This document shows, one piece after another, positions 1 through 7,558 of a stretch of DNA of 18,050 bases. The translations under genes were made by a program, and so were the position numbers. Location of the stretch: contig JAFDDL010000012.1 in assembly GCA_019310865.1 (NCBI GenBank), positions 1 through 18,050 of the forward strand, read 5' to 3'. The notes beneath the pieces are model-generated. The model searched no databases, had not been told where the DNA came from, and saw only the letters and a program-made list of their open reading frames with translations. Numbering within the stretch: position 1 is the stretch's first letter; each line of letters begins with the position of its first letter. Source of the DNA: Deltaproteobacteria bacterium (GTDB lineage Bacteria > Desulfobacterota > Desulfobacteria > Desulfobacterales > JAFDDL01).

Positions 1-70
1 TCGTAAAAGGATCGCCGTGGCCGATTGAGCCGAGTGTGGCTTAAGCAGACCAAGCGGCCCCCCACTAAAT

Positions 71-105
71 AAAGACGGCCAAGCGACAAACGCTTGGCCG
101 TCTTT
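71..105 (+). terminator. Perfect 15-bp hairpin, probable terminator
   Basis: Bases 71-85 and 91-105 are exact reverse complements separated by a 5-base loop (ACAAA). The stem has a GC-rich core (GGCCAAGCG) and A-rich/T-rich ends, the usual shape of an intrinsic terminator that could work in both directions. It most likely ends transcription of a gene to the left of the window. It finishes only 10 bases before the ATG of the next gene, so it could also influence translation of that gene. The T-tract after the stem is short, so termination strength is uncertain. Confidence 0.7.
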
Positions 106-115
106 ATGGTATGAC

Positions 116-1411
116 ATGAATCTGATTTTCGCCGGTTTTGTACTGATTGCATTTCTATTTTCCGGTGCCCAACAACTCGGTTGGGTAACGATAAATGGAT
201 CGGTTGCACCCATGGAAGTACTTTCCAATGCCATGGTGAATTCAGCAACGGCCTCTGTTGACTTGGCAATCGGTTTAATCGGTGTCATGACACTTTTCCT
301 GGGGCTGATGAAGGTTGCCGAGCAAGGCGGCTTGCTAACCATCCTTGCACGTCTCATCCGGCCATTAATGGTTCGATTGTTTCCGGATGTACCACCGGAA
401 CACCCGGCCATGGGATCCATGATTCTCAATATGGCCGCAAACGCAATGGGCTTGGGTAACGCGGCCACCCCATTCGGAATCCGCGCCATCCAGGAGCTTG
501 AAACCCTTAACCCGACACCGGGGACCGCCACAAATGCCATGGCCCTCTTTTTGGCCATCAACACCTCGAGTGTCACATTGCTTCCCACCGGCGTCATTGC
601 CTTGAGGGCTGCAGCCGGGTCTGTGAATCCGGCCGGCATCCTTCCCACGACCCTGTTTGCAACACTCGGATCCACTGCAACCGCCATTTTGGCAGCCAAA
701 CTCTACCAACGTTTCTATCCCCTTGCCAAAATGCATGATCTTGCGACCCACACGAAGGCACCGAATATGGGTCAAGATCGGGATTTGGATCCTCCGCAAC
801 CCGACTCGGTCGCCTACCCTACCTGGATCAGCGTCCTGGCCGTCTTGGCCTTAATCTGCCTCATACCCCTCACCATTTTATCCGGGAAACAAATCGCACC
901 GTGGATCCTGCCGGCGCTCATGGTCGCATTCCTGGTCTTTGGTCTCGTTAGACGCGTCAAAATCTATGAAGTGTTCGTAACCGGCGCAAAAGAGGGATTT
1001 CAGGTGGCAGTTAAAATTATACCTTATCTTGTTGCCATCCTGGTATCCGTGGGAATGTTGAGAGAAAGCGGGGCGCTGGACATAATCGTAAACTGGCTGG
1101 GACAATGGACCGGGCGCCTGGGCCTTCCCGGTAATGTGCTCCCAATGGCTCTGATGCGCCCCCTTTCCGGATCCGGCGCCTACGGGATACTGGCCGCCAT
1201 CATCAACAATCCCGAAATCGGCCCGGACAGCTATGCGGGATATCTGGTCAGCACGCTGCAAGGATCGACAGAAACAACCTTTTATGTCATCGCCGTCTAT
1301 TATGGTTCCATTCAAATTCGACGGATGCGACACACATTAGCTGCCGCGCTTACGGCGGATGCTGCCGGTATTGCGTTCGCTGTTATTGCCTGCAATTGGT
1401 TATATGGGTAA
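116..1411 (+). CDS. Fused SpmA/SpmB-like nucleoside-recognition (Gate) domain membrane protein
   Basis: A 431-residue polytopic inner-membrane protein made of two homologous halves. The N-terminal half resembles spore maturation protein A and carries the signature NMAANAMGLGNAATPFG at residues 105-121. A hydrophilic linker lies at about 205-235. The C-terminal half resembles SpmB, with RPLSGSGAYG at 348-357 and QGSTETTFYVIAVYYG at 382-397. Single-chain SpmA-SpmB fusions of about 400-430 residues are common in Gram-negative bacteria that do not sporulate; their transported substrate is not established. The ATG at 116 lies 10 bases after a strong hairpin and has no clear Shine-Dalgarno sequence. 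I kept it because the N-terminal hydrophobic segment fits the family. A 130-bp gap separates it from the Mrp operon, so it is probably a separate transcription unit. Family assignment is firm; function is not. Confidence 0.88.
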   Translation: MNLIFAGFVLIAFLFSGAQQLGWVTINGSVAPMEVLSNAMVNSATASVDLAIGLIGVMTLFLGLMKVAEQGGLLTILARLIRPLMVRLFPDVPPEHPAMGSMILNMAANAMGLGNAATPFGIRAIQELETLNPTPGTATNAMALFLAINTSSVTLLPTGVIALRAAAGSVNPAGILPTTLFATLGSTATAILAAKLYQRFYPLAKMHDLATHTKAPNMGQDRDLDPPQPDSVAYPTWISVLAVLALICLIPLTILSGKQIAPWILPALMVAFLVFGLVRRVKIYEVFVTGAKEGFQVAVKIIPYLVAILVSVGMLRESGALDIIVNWLGQWTGRLGLPGNVLPMALMRPLSGSGAYGILAAIINNPEIGPDSYAGYLVSTLQGSTETTFYVIAVYYGSIQIRRMRHTLAAALTADAAGIAFAVIACNWLYG

Positions 1412-1441
1412 CGATTTCCATGGGTATGCGATAAGTAAGGG

Positions 1442-1470
1442 TTGACAATGCCGACATTTTTTCTTAGGTT
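1442..1470 (+). promoter_or_regulatory. Candidate sigma-70 promoter for the Mrp-like operon
   Basis: A perfect -35 hexamer TTGACA (1442-1447) is followed after 17 bases by TAGGTT (1465-1470), a weak -10 match (3 of 6). It lies in the 130-bp gap before mnhE, about 70 bases upstream of the start codon. A short inverted repeat (GGGT 1509-1512 with ACCC 1519-1522) follows in the leader. The spacing and position are right, but the -10 is poor, so this is only a candidate. Confidence 0.4.
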
Positions 1471-1541
1471 ACCATATCTGTAACATCGGCTTTATTATTA
1501 GATGGTTAGGGTCTCGAAACCCATAAGGGAAGGACACCGAA

Positions 1542-2117
1542 TTGTCGATTGAAGATCCGAAACACCCAACAGATCCCAGCACCGCAGCCGCCGAAAACGC
1601 TGCCCGCCATTCACAACCACCTCGTAAAATATTCGGAACTCCTTTTTTATTCACGTTTGTTCTGATGTTTGTTGTCTGGATTGTGCTATCCGGAAAATTC
1701 GACGCCTTTCACCTTGGATTGGGAATTGCCTCTAGTTTTATGGTGGCTTTCATTTCCGGCGACTTATTAATAACCGTCAAGCAAGCCAACAAACTGCCCG
1801 GAATATGGCTTCGATTTATTCGATATGTTCCCTGGCTGATGTATCAAATTCTGGTAGCCAATTTTTATGTACTCTACCTGGCGCTTCACCCTCGAATGAT
1901 GGCGTTGATCGACCCGCAGATTATTGTATTCAAAAGCAGGCTCAACAGTGACATCGCACGCGTCACACTTGCCAATTCCATCACCCTGACCCCCGGCACC
2001 ATTACCGTTTATGCGTCCATATACGGCAATATGCACCTGCATGTTATCGACGTAAAATCCGGAAAAGCACTGCCATGGATCATGGATGCCCGCGTGGCTG
2101 AAATATTTGGAGAATAA
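1542..2117 (+). CDS. mnhE: Mrp-type Na+/H+ antiporter subunit E
   Basis: A 191-residue MnhE/MrpE-family subunit of the multi-subunit monovalent cation/proton antiporter, which sits in the inner membrane. Residues 1-30 are a hydrophilic, Pro/Ala-rich extension. Two hydrophobic segments follow at about 33-50 and 57-75, another membrane stretch at 96-115, and then the family-typical region VTLANSITLTPGTITV at 141-156. The start is TTG at 1542, supported by GGAAGGA at 1528-1534 (7-base spacing); no ATG fits the frame as well. It is the first gene of the operon and abuts mnhF with no gap. In archaeal Mbh complexes the homologous subunit is MbhA. MrpE proteins are needed for assembly or full activity, not for pumping itself, in studied systems. 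Confidence 0.92.
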   Translation: MSIEDPKHPTDPSTAAAENAARHSQPPRKIFGTPFLFTFVLMFVVWIVLSGKFDAFHLGLGIASSFMVAFISGDLLITVKQANKLPGIWLRFIRYVPWLMYQILVANFYVLYLALHPRMMALIDPQIIVFKSRLNSDIARVTLANSITLTPGTITVYASIYGNMHLHVIDVKSGKALPWIMDARVAEIFGE

Positions 2118-2390
2118 ATGGATTCCATATTTTTAATGGCCGGCATTCTGTTATGCATCCTAATGGCGGCTGCATTATACCGCGCCATGGCCGGTCCAAC
2201 CACGTTGGACCGCATGATCGGCGTAAACGCGATTGGCAGCAAAACAACCGTGCTGCTGATCTTCATCGGCTTGATTTATCATCGAACCGAGATGTTTGTG
2301 GATATCGCACTGGCCTATGCCATGCTGAATTTCATTGCAGCCCTGGCGGCATCCAGGATTTTGCAAAAACATAAAGGTGGCAACCGATGA
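2118..2390 (+). CDS. mnhF: Mrp-type Na+/H+ antiporter subunit F
   Basis: A 90-residue MnhF/MrpF-family subunit with three predicted membrane helices (about 3-22, 40-53, 60-80). The family loop GPTTLDRMIGVN (26-37) follows helix 1, and the third helix contains DIALAYAMLNF (62-72) with a membrane-embedded aspartate typical of the family. Length is normal. Its ATG immediately follows the mnhE stop codon, and its end overlaps mnhG by 4 bases (ATGA), indicating translational coupling. It corresponds to MbhB of archaeal membrane-bound hydrogenase complexes, where the E-F-G trio forms part of the ion-translocating module. Confidence 0.92.
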   Translation: MDSIFLMAGILLCILMAAALYRAMAGPTTLDRMIGVNAIGSKTTVLLIFIGLIYHRTEMFVDIALAYAMLNFIAALAASRILQKHKGGNR

Positions 2391-2719
2391 ACGCGTGGGT
2401 TGTGACCATACTGCTGATATGCGGCCTTGTTTTTTTTGTCGGCGGCACGGTGGGTATCATCAGATTTCCTGATTTTTATACGCGATTGCATGCAGCGGGA
2501 AAACTTGACACCATGGGTCTGCTTCTGACCATGGTCGCAGCAGTTTTTCATTTGCTCCATGATTTCACAGTTGCAAACATCTTTACCGGGTTGAAAATTT
2601 TACTCATCGTCGCGTTTGTTTATATCACCAGTCCCACGGCTACCCATGCGATTGCAGATGCCGGCATTCGCTCCGGTCTTGCACCCTGGACCAAAAAGGA
2701 CACAAAGGATAGACTATGA
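2387..2719 (+). CDS. mnhG: Mrp-type Na+/H+ antiporter subunit G
   Basis: A 110-residue MnhG/MrpG-family subunit. The diagnostic stretch GTVGIIRFPDFYTRLHAAG lies at residues 20-38, followed by KLDTMG, and TSPTATHAIA at 81-90 matches the conserved end of the third helix. Three membrane helices are visible. The gene overlaps mnhF and the next gene by 4 bases each (ATGA), so E, F, G and the following subunit form one coupled unit. It is equivalent to archaeal MbhC. Assignment is firm. Confidence 0.93.
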   Translation: MNAWVVTILLICGLVFFVGGTVGIIRFPDFYTRLHAAGKLDTMGLLLTMVAAVFHLLHDFTVANIFTGLKILLIVAFVYITSPTATHAIADAGIRSGLAPWTKKDTKDRL

Positions 2720-2961
2720 TTTGGCAACTCGACATGTTGGTTCTGGCATTGGTACTCGTTAGCGCAATCGGAGCCATTACCGTCAAGGATCTGTTGAGTT
2801 CGGCAATTCTGTTTGGCGCCTACAGTTTTTTAATGTGTCTTCTCTGGGCGATGATGGGGGCCGTGGACGTTGCCTTCACCGAGGCGTCCGTCGGCGCCGG
2901 GATCAGTACGGTATTATTCGTGGCCGCGGTATTTCGAACATCAAGGAGATCTAAAGATTGA
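2716..2961 (+). CDS. DUF4040/MbhD-like small subunit (detached piece of MrpA)
   Basis: An 81-residue membrane protein with three hydrophobic helices (about 5-20, 26-45, 58-73). The stretch DVAFTEASVGAG (51-62) and the upstream VKDLLSSAILFGAYS match the DUF4040/MbhD domain. In classical Mrp systems this domain is the region C-terminal to the NuoL-like core of the roughly 800-residue MrpA. Here it is a free-standing gene, as in archaeal Mbh operons (MbhD after MbhC). No NuoL-like MrpA is fused to it. It overlaps mnhG by 4 bases, and its TGA overlaps the TTG start of the next gene. It probably helps link the E-F-G module to the pump subunits; that role is inferred from Mbh architecture. Confidence 0.85.
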   Translation: MIWQLDMLVLALVLVSAIGAITVKDLLSSAILFGAYSFLMCLLWAMMGAVDVAFTEASVGAGISTVLFVAAVFRTSRRSKD

Positions 2962-3788
2962 AGACCTTAGGGTTTCTGACCACCCTTGCCTGTGGCGCGC
3001 TGCTACTTTACGGAATGACCGATTTCCCGGCCTGGGGCGATCCGCAGTCTCCGGCTGCCGGTAATGTCGCAGCCTATTATATCGAAAACGCGATGGCGCA
3101 AACGGCTGTCCCCAACATCGTCACGGCCGTCCTGGCCGATTACCGGGGCTATGACACGATGTTTGAAACGGCGGTCATTTTTTCTGCAGCCATTGCCTGC
3201 TTCTTTCTGCTACGTCAAAAACAGGGTTCCAAACCAACGATGCGATATTATCGGCATCTAATAACCGGCATCACACTGCGAATTAAACGCGGTGGCCACT
3301 TGCCGGAAAATTCCGACGCATTTGAAGAAATTGACAAAAAATGGGTCCCGCATGATCTGATCATTAAAACAACCTGCCGGCTGCTCATCCCCTTTATACA
3401 AATTTTTGCCCTCTACGTGATTGCCCACGGCCATCACAGCCCCGGTGGCGGATTTCAAGGCGGTGTTATATTTGGCGCCAGCTTGATCCTCTATGCGATT
3501 TCACACGACCTGCGCGCCGCCATTCGGCGAATGGGGGAAAAGATGGGGATATTTCTTTGCACCGCCGGTGTCGCTATCTTTGCAGGAACCGGCGCACTGT
3601 GCATGATCCTGGGCGGTAATTTCCTGGACTATTCGGCTCTGGCCTCCGTTTTGGGAGTCGATCCCATCATGGCCCGGTCCCATGGAATCCTCATCGTCGA
3701 AATCGGTGTCGGCATTGCCGTGATGGCAGTGATGGTCTTCCTATACTACAATCTGTCTTCCGCCGGAAAATACGATGAGGGGCTGTAA
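2958..3788 (+). CDS. mnhB: MbhE-MnhB fusion subunit of Mrp-type antiporter
   Basis: A 276-residue membrane protein with two joined parts. Residues 1-90 resemble MbhE or the extreme C-terminus of MrpA, with VLADYRGYDTMFETAV at 58-73 (the DYRG-x-DT signature). Residues 130-276 are a full MnhB domain with HGHHSPGGGFQGGVIFGAS at 157-175, a conserved signature, and four predicted helices. A hydrophilic linker at about 105-128 separates them. The start is TTG at 2958, supported by AGGAG at 2944-2948 (9-base spacing) and by the 4-base overlap with the preceding stop codon. The stop overlaps the mnhC ATG by one base. MnhB is an obligatory antiporter subunit; the fusion puts the last piece of MrpA onto it. 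Confidence 0.9.
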   Translation: MKTLGFLTTLACGALLLYGMTDFPAWGDPQSPAAGNVAAYYIENAMAQTAVPNIVTAVLADYRGYDTMFETAVIFSAAIACFFLLRQKQGSKPTMRYYRHLITGITLRIKRGGHLPENSDAFEEIDKKWVPHDLIIKTTCRLLIPFIQIFALYVIAHGHHSPGGGFQGGVIFGASLILYAISHDLRAAIRRMGEKMGIFLCTAGVAIFAGTGALCMILGGNFLDYSALASVLGVDPIMARSHGILIVEIGVGIAVMAVMVFLYYNLSSAGKYDEGL

Positions 3789-4192
3789 TGATGGATCAGT
3801 TGCTGACCATAGTCATCGCGAAATTTAACTATTGGGCATTTATCGCTTTGATGATGGTGGGTTTGTACGCCATGATCGTAAAGAAGAACCTGATGAAGAA
3901 GATCGTGGGAATGAATATCGTTCAAACGGCCATCCTCTTGTTTTTTATTTCAGTTTCCGCGAAGAAAAACGCCACCTTGCCCATATTGTTGCACCACCAT
4001 GGCCACGAGACCGCACCATTGCCCGGTTCATACATCAATCCCCTGCCCCATGTGTTGATGTTGACCGCAATTGTGGTGGCGGTGGCCACCTTCGGTGTCG
4101 CCATCGCATTGGCAATACGTATTCATGGACAGTACAACACGCTTGATGAGGACGACATCCAAGCGAAACTGATGGAAAACGAACGAATATAA
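3788..4192 (+). CDS. mnhC: Mrp-type Na+/H+ antiporter subunit C (NuoK-like)
   Basis: A 134-residue NuoK/MnhC-family subunit with three helices (about 14-31, 37-56, 88-110). The polar loop between helices 2 and 3 is rich in histidine (HHHGHE near residues 69-74). The Lys-rich IVKKNLMKKIVGMN segment lies where NuoK/MrpC have their first cytoplasmic loop. Length is typical for MnhC. Two consecutive ATG codons (3788 and 3791) are available. The first overlaps the mnhB stop by one base, and the gene's own stop overlaps the next ATG by one base. NuoK-like subunits contribute to a proton path next to the NuoN/MrpD pump, which is the next gene. Confidence 0.9.
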   Translation: MMDQLLTIVIAKFNYWAFIALMMVGLYAMIVKKNLMKKIVGMNIVQTAILLFFISVSAKKNATLPILLHHHGHETAPLPGSYINPLPHVLMLTAIVVAVATFGVAIALAIRIHGQYNTLDEDDIQAKLMENERI

Positions 4193-5673
4193 TGACCCAG
4201 CATTACCCGGCCCTTATCATTATCTTACCGCTCATGTCTGCTTTTATCATTATAACGGCAGGCCTGCTGAACAAGCGGTTGTGCTTTCCGGTGGCCACCG
4301 TCGCCTTGGGCGCAACCCTGGCTGCCGCCTTGGGGCTGATGGTTCAGGTGCTGGTGGAAAAAAAAATAACCTATTTTCTGGGGGGATGGCCGCCGCCTTG
4401 GGGAATTGCATATGCAGTGGATCCCTTTAATGCAATGGTCCTGGTGGTTTTGGCCGGGGTAGCCTTTATCAATATTCTCGCCACCCATCAGAGTGTCGCA
4501 CAGGATTTTACGCATAAAATCGGTGCATTTTACACCTTGTACGTGCTCTTTGTTTCCGGCCTGCTGGGCATCGTGGTGACCGGCGATGTGTTTAACCTTT
4601 ACGTACTCTTGGAAATCGCCGCCCTGACCGGTTACGCACTCATTGGAATGGGAACCCAACATGCCCCGTTGGCCGGCCTTAACTACGTCTTCATGGGGAC
4701 CATCGGCGCCAGTTTCTATTTGCTGGGGATCGGATATCTGTATCTTCAGACCGGCTCTTTGAACATGGCGGATATGGCGACCTTGCTGCCGGCCGTTGCC
4801 CACACCAAGGTCATCTGGTTTGCCTTTGCCATCACCATGGCCGGATTGTTTGTCAAAATGGCATTGTTTCCATTGCACGGCTGGCTGCCAAAAGCCTATT
4901 CTACCGCGCCATCGCCGGCCATCAGCCTCATTGCGCCGTTGACGACCAAGGTCATGGTCTACGTCATGATCCGCATGGTCATTTCCGTGTTCACGCCGAC
5001 GTTTGCCTTCGATACAATATCCGTGAGCAATGCGGTGGTCTGGGTGGCCGTCATTGCAATCGTTTCCGGCTCACTAATGGCGCTGATCCAAACCCGAATG
5101 AAAGCCCTATTCTCGTACATCATCATCGCCGAGGTGGGTTACATGGTCGGCGGTTTCTGGCTGGGTAACCGGCCTGGAATCACCGGCGCCATGATTCATA
5201 TCGTCAATGACGCCATCATGACCCTGTGTATGTTTTTAACAGCCAACAACATTTTATACACGGTAAAAACAGACAGACTGGACCGGCTTTCCGGATTATT
5301 CCGAAAGATGCCGTATACCATGTCGGCCTTTGTCGTCGGCGCCATGTCGCTGATCGGTGTGCCGCCGACCTGTGGCTTTTTTAGTAAATGGTATCTGATC
5401 ACCGGGGCGATCCAGGCGGGCAGCTGGGCGTTTATGGCCGCATTGATTTTCAGCAGCCTGATCAACGTCGTATTGTTTTTTCGAATCATCGAGTTTGCCT
5501 TCTATGAGCAGACCGACCACCAACCCGGCCCCGGTTCCCGCATCAAGGAAGCACCCGCCCAAATGGTGGTTCCCGTACTGGTTGTAGCAGCGCTATTGGT
5601 AATCATCGGCGTCTATACAAATGAAATTGTCACCACCTTCATCTCGCCGGTCATTCCGGCGGAAATACTTTAG
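4192..5673 (+). CDS. mnhD: Mrp-type antiporter subunit D, NuoN/M-like pump (D1)
   Basis: A 493-residue polytopic antiporter-like subunit with about 14 helices, of the family shared by complex I NuoL/M/N, Mrp D and Mbh H. Recognisable ion-path residues are E141 in FNLYVLLEIAAL (TM5), K222 in VKMALFPLHGWLP (TM7) and K253 in TTKVMVYV (TM8). The broken-helix region PTCGFFSKWYL is at 392-402. In the TM10 motif (HxxxxAxxKxxLF in NuoL-like proteins) this copy reads HIVNDAIMTLCMF, so threonine (T344) replaces the lysine. I believe this occurs in other members of this subgroup, but I cannot check it. The gene follows mnhC with a one-base overlap, the standard C-D order, and is probably the NuoN-like partner of MnhC. 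Confidence 0.92.
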   Translation: MTQHYPALIIILPLMSAFIIITAGLLNKRLCFPVATVALGATLAAALGLMVQVLVEKKITYFLGGWPPPWGIAYAVDPFNAMVLVVLAGVAFINILATHQSVAQDFTHKIGAFYTLYVLFVSGLLGIVVTGDVFNLYVLLEIAALTGYALIGMGTQHAPLAGLNYVFMGTIGASFYLLGIGYLYLQTGSLNMADMATLLPAVAHTKVIWFAFAITMAGLFVKMALFPLHGWLPKAYSTAPSPAISLIAPLTTKVMVYVMIRMVISVFTPTFAFDTISVSNAVVWVAVIAIVSGSLMALIQTRMKALFSYIIIAEVGYMVGGFWLGNRPGITGAMIHIVNDAIMTLCMFLTANNILYTVKTDRLDRLSGLFRKMPYTMSAFVVGAMSLIGVPPTCGFFSKWYLITGAIQAGSWAFMAALIFSSLINVVLFFRIIEFAFYEQTDHQPGPGSRIKEAPAQMVVPVLVVAALLVIIGVYTNEIVTTFISPVIPAEIL

Positions 5674-5680
5674 GCGATAG

Positions 5681-7165
5681 ATGGTAGCGATTTACACAAT
5701 CAAACCGATTCTGGCAGTACTGGTATCCATATGCGCCGTCCCCTTGATATTGGTCAGCCGGTCCGCCAATGTCCGGGAGGGATGGACCTTTGCTGCCGCC
5801 ATTGTAAAATTTTTGCTTATTGCATCGATGGTTGCCCCGGTTTTGAACGGCGGCCGACCGACTGCAATCCTTTTTCAGGTTCTGCCCGATGTGGCGATTT
5901 GCTTTCGAATCGATGCGATGGGAATACTCTTTGCGCTGGTATCTTCCCTATTGTGGATCGTCACCTCGGCTTACTCCATTGGGTACATGCGGGGGCTTTC
6001 CGAACACAGCCAGACCCGCTATTTTTGTTTTTTTGCAGTGTCGCTTTCCGCAACCATCGGGGTTGCCTTTTCGGGGAACCTGCTGACGTTGTATCTGTTT
6101 TACGAGATGCTCTCCTTTTCAACCTATCCGCTGGTAACGCATCACCAGGATGCAGAGGCCAAACGATCGGGAAGAAAGTATCTGCTTTATATTGTGGGGA
6201 CTTCCATCGGCCTGGTGCTGCCGGCGATGCTGATTACCTACCATTTCGCCGGCACATTAACGTTTTCAGAAGCCGGGCTGCTACCGGCTGATACGCCGCC
6301 GGCATTAATAGGCATGTTGCTGATTTTCTTCCTGTTCGGGTTTGCAAAATCGGGCATTATGCCGTTTCACTCCTGGCTGCCGGCCGCCATGGTCGCCCCC
6401 ACGCCGGTCAGCGCACTTTTACATGCCGTTGCCGTTGTAAAAGTCGGTGTGTTTTGCATTCTTCGGGTCATGACCGGTGTTTTCGGTATCGAGACGCTAT
6501 CGAGTCTGCCGGTGCACGGCATGGTGGGTGCTGCGGCGTCCGTGACAATTCTTGCGGCATCTTTGATCGCGTTGTCACAGGACGAACTGAAGCGACGGCT
6601 GGCCTTTTCCACCATTGGTCAACTCTCTTATATTGTTCTGGGTGTCGCGTTGCTTTCGCCCAGTGGATTGGCCGGTAGTCTGTTGCATATCGCCATGCAT
6701 GCTGTGGGGAAAATCACCCTTTTCTTCTGCGCCGGCGCAATTTTCGTGGCAACGGGAATCCGGAAAATCAGTCAAATGAAAGGAATCGGCAAACAAATGC
6801 CGGTAACCTTAACTGCCTTTCTGATCGGATCGCTTTCCGTGATCGGTCTACCGCCATGCGGCGGATTTATCAGCAAGTGGTATCTGGTTCTGGGCACCTT
6901 GGAATCCAACCAGCCGATCTTTCTGGCCGTTATACTGATCAGCTCGTTTTTAAACGCTGCTTATTTTCTTCCAATTGTATTTAACGCCTTTTTCCGAGGT
7001 GCGGATAAAGGATCGCCATTGGGCGATGCAATCGCAGAAGCGCCCATGTGGTGCATAGTACCATTGGTCACCACAGCAGCGCTTTGCTTATGGCTGTTTT
7101 TCTACCCACAGCCCTTATTAAATCTGGCCAAACAAGCCGCTGTGTCGGCCATGGGGGGGATGTAG
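5681..7165 (+). CDS. Second NuoM/MnhD-like antiporter subunit (D2)
   Basis: A 494-residue membrane protein of the NuoM/MnhD family. All classical charged residues are in place: E142 in TLYLFYEMLSF (TM5), K223 in FAKSGIMPFHSWLPAAM (TM7), K254 in AVAVVKVGVF (TM8) and K344 in HIAMHAVGKITLF (TM10). The region PCGGFISKWYLVLG at 392-405 matches the broken-helix segment. Of the three pumps in the operon it is the most canonical. It starts 7 bases after D1 with only a weak Shine-Dalgarno (TAGGCGA), so coupling to D1 is likely. The stop codon overlaps the next small gene by one base. It may take the place filled by the NuoL-like core of MrpA in classical Mrp complexes; that is inference. Confidence 0.88.
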   Translation: MVAIYTIKPILAVLVSICAVPLILVSRSANVREGWTFAAAIVKFLLIASMVAPVLNGGRPTAILFQVLPDVAICFRIDAMGILFALVSSLLWIVTSAYSIGYMRGLSEHSQTRYFCFFAVSLSATIGVAFSGNLLTLYLFYEMLSFSTYPLVTHHQDAEAKRSGRKYLLYIVGTSIGLVLPAMLITYHFAGTLTFSEAGLLPADTPPALIGMLLIFFLFGFAKSGIMPFHSWLPAAMVAPTPVSALLHAVAVVKVGVFCILRVMTGVFGIETLSSLPVHGMVGAAASVTILAASLIALSQDELKRRLAFSTIGQLSYIVLGVALLSPSGLAGSLLHIAMHAVGKITLFFCAGAIFVATGIRKISQMKGIGKQMPVTLTAFLIGSLSVIGLPPCGGFISKWYLVLGTLESNQPIFLAVILISSFLNAAYFLPIVFNAFFRGADKGSPLGDAIAEAPMWCIVPLVTTAALCLWLFFYPQPLLNLAKQAAVSAMGGM

Positions 7166-7281
7166 TGAAAAAAGAAGAAAAAATGGAACTGCGCCATGAG
7201 CCGGTCCCGGGGTATCGCCCCGTGTTTTATACGGTGCTGACGGTGGCGGTTGTCTATTTGGGAATCATTTTTTTTACGTAA
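7165..7281 (+). CDS. 38-residue single-helix membrane protein in the Mrp-like operon
   Basis: A very small gene with a GTG start that overlaps the D2 stop codon (TAG) by one base. It encodes 38 residues: a charged N-terminus (VKKEEKMELRHEPVPGYRP) followed by one hydrophobic helix at about 20-37 that ends at the C-terminus. By the positive-inside rule the N-terminus should face the cytoplasm. An internal ATG at residue 7 is an alternative start, but the GTG overlap fits the operon style better. I recognise no named family. One-helix subunits are common accessory parts of respiratory and antiporter complexes, and the placement between D2 and D3 supports that role by inference. The gene is easy to miss because of its size. 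Confidence 0.62.
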   Translation: MKKEEKMELRHEPVPGYRPVFYTVLTVAVVYLGIIFFT

Positions 7282-7306
7282 TTTTTTTTACATGGAGTAA
7301 CCACCC

Positions 7307-7558
7307 ATGAAACGGGAATTAAAAACATTTGACAATCCGAGAAATATTCAACGCCTGCTGTTTGGATTCTTTGCGGTACTGGCCATTTTGCTGGGACTGG
7401 ACTTTTTCATCCACAAACACGCCGATTTCACATGGGAGGCGTTTCCGAATTTTTTTGCAGCCTATGGATTTGTCTCCTATGTCCTGTTGATATTTGTCGC
7501 GCGAATCTTCAGGCGTTTCATAAAGCGGGATGAATCCTATTACGAGGATGCCGAATGA
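7307..7558 (+). CDS. 83-residue two-helix membrane protein in the Mrp-like operon
   Basis: A small integral membrane protein with helices at about 16-35 and 50-69. The N-terminus is hydrophilic, LDFFIHKHADFTWEAFPNFF joins the helices, and the C-terminus is basic then acidic (RRFIKRDESYYEDAE). The ATG at 7307 is preceded by TGGAG (7293-7297). Its TGA overlaps the ATG of the D3 gene (ATGA), so it is translationally coupled to D3. I do not recognise a named domain. Position and coupling suggest an accessory subunit or assembly factor for the D3 pump. No catalytic residues are evident. Confidence 0.8.
   Translation: MKRELKTFDNPRNIQRLLFGFFAVLAILLGLDFFIHKHADFTWEAFPNFFAAYGFVSYVLLIFVARIFRRFIKRDESYYEDAE

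Noticed and set aside
1..70. Possible 3' end of an upstream plus-strand gene (one frame reads through to a TAA at 42-44).
   Set aside because: Only 13 codons are visible, the other two frames also stop nearby, and the tail resembles no family I know. The hairpin at 71-105 makes an upstream gene likely, but its frame cannot be chosen.
4225..4878. A 217-codon open frame on the minus strand.
   Set aside because: It lies entirely inside mnhD (D1), is rich in His/Gln/Gly as expected from the antisense of hydrophobic codons, and has no operon context.
7048..7164. Upstream ATG extension of the 38-residue membrane protein to 77 residues.
   Set aside because: The extension runs out of frame inside the conserved end of the D2 gene; the GTG at 7165 overlapping the D2 stop is more consistent with the rest of the operon.
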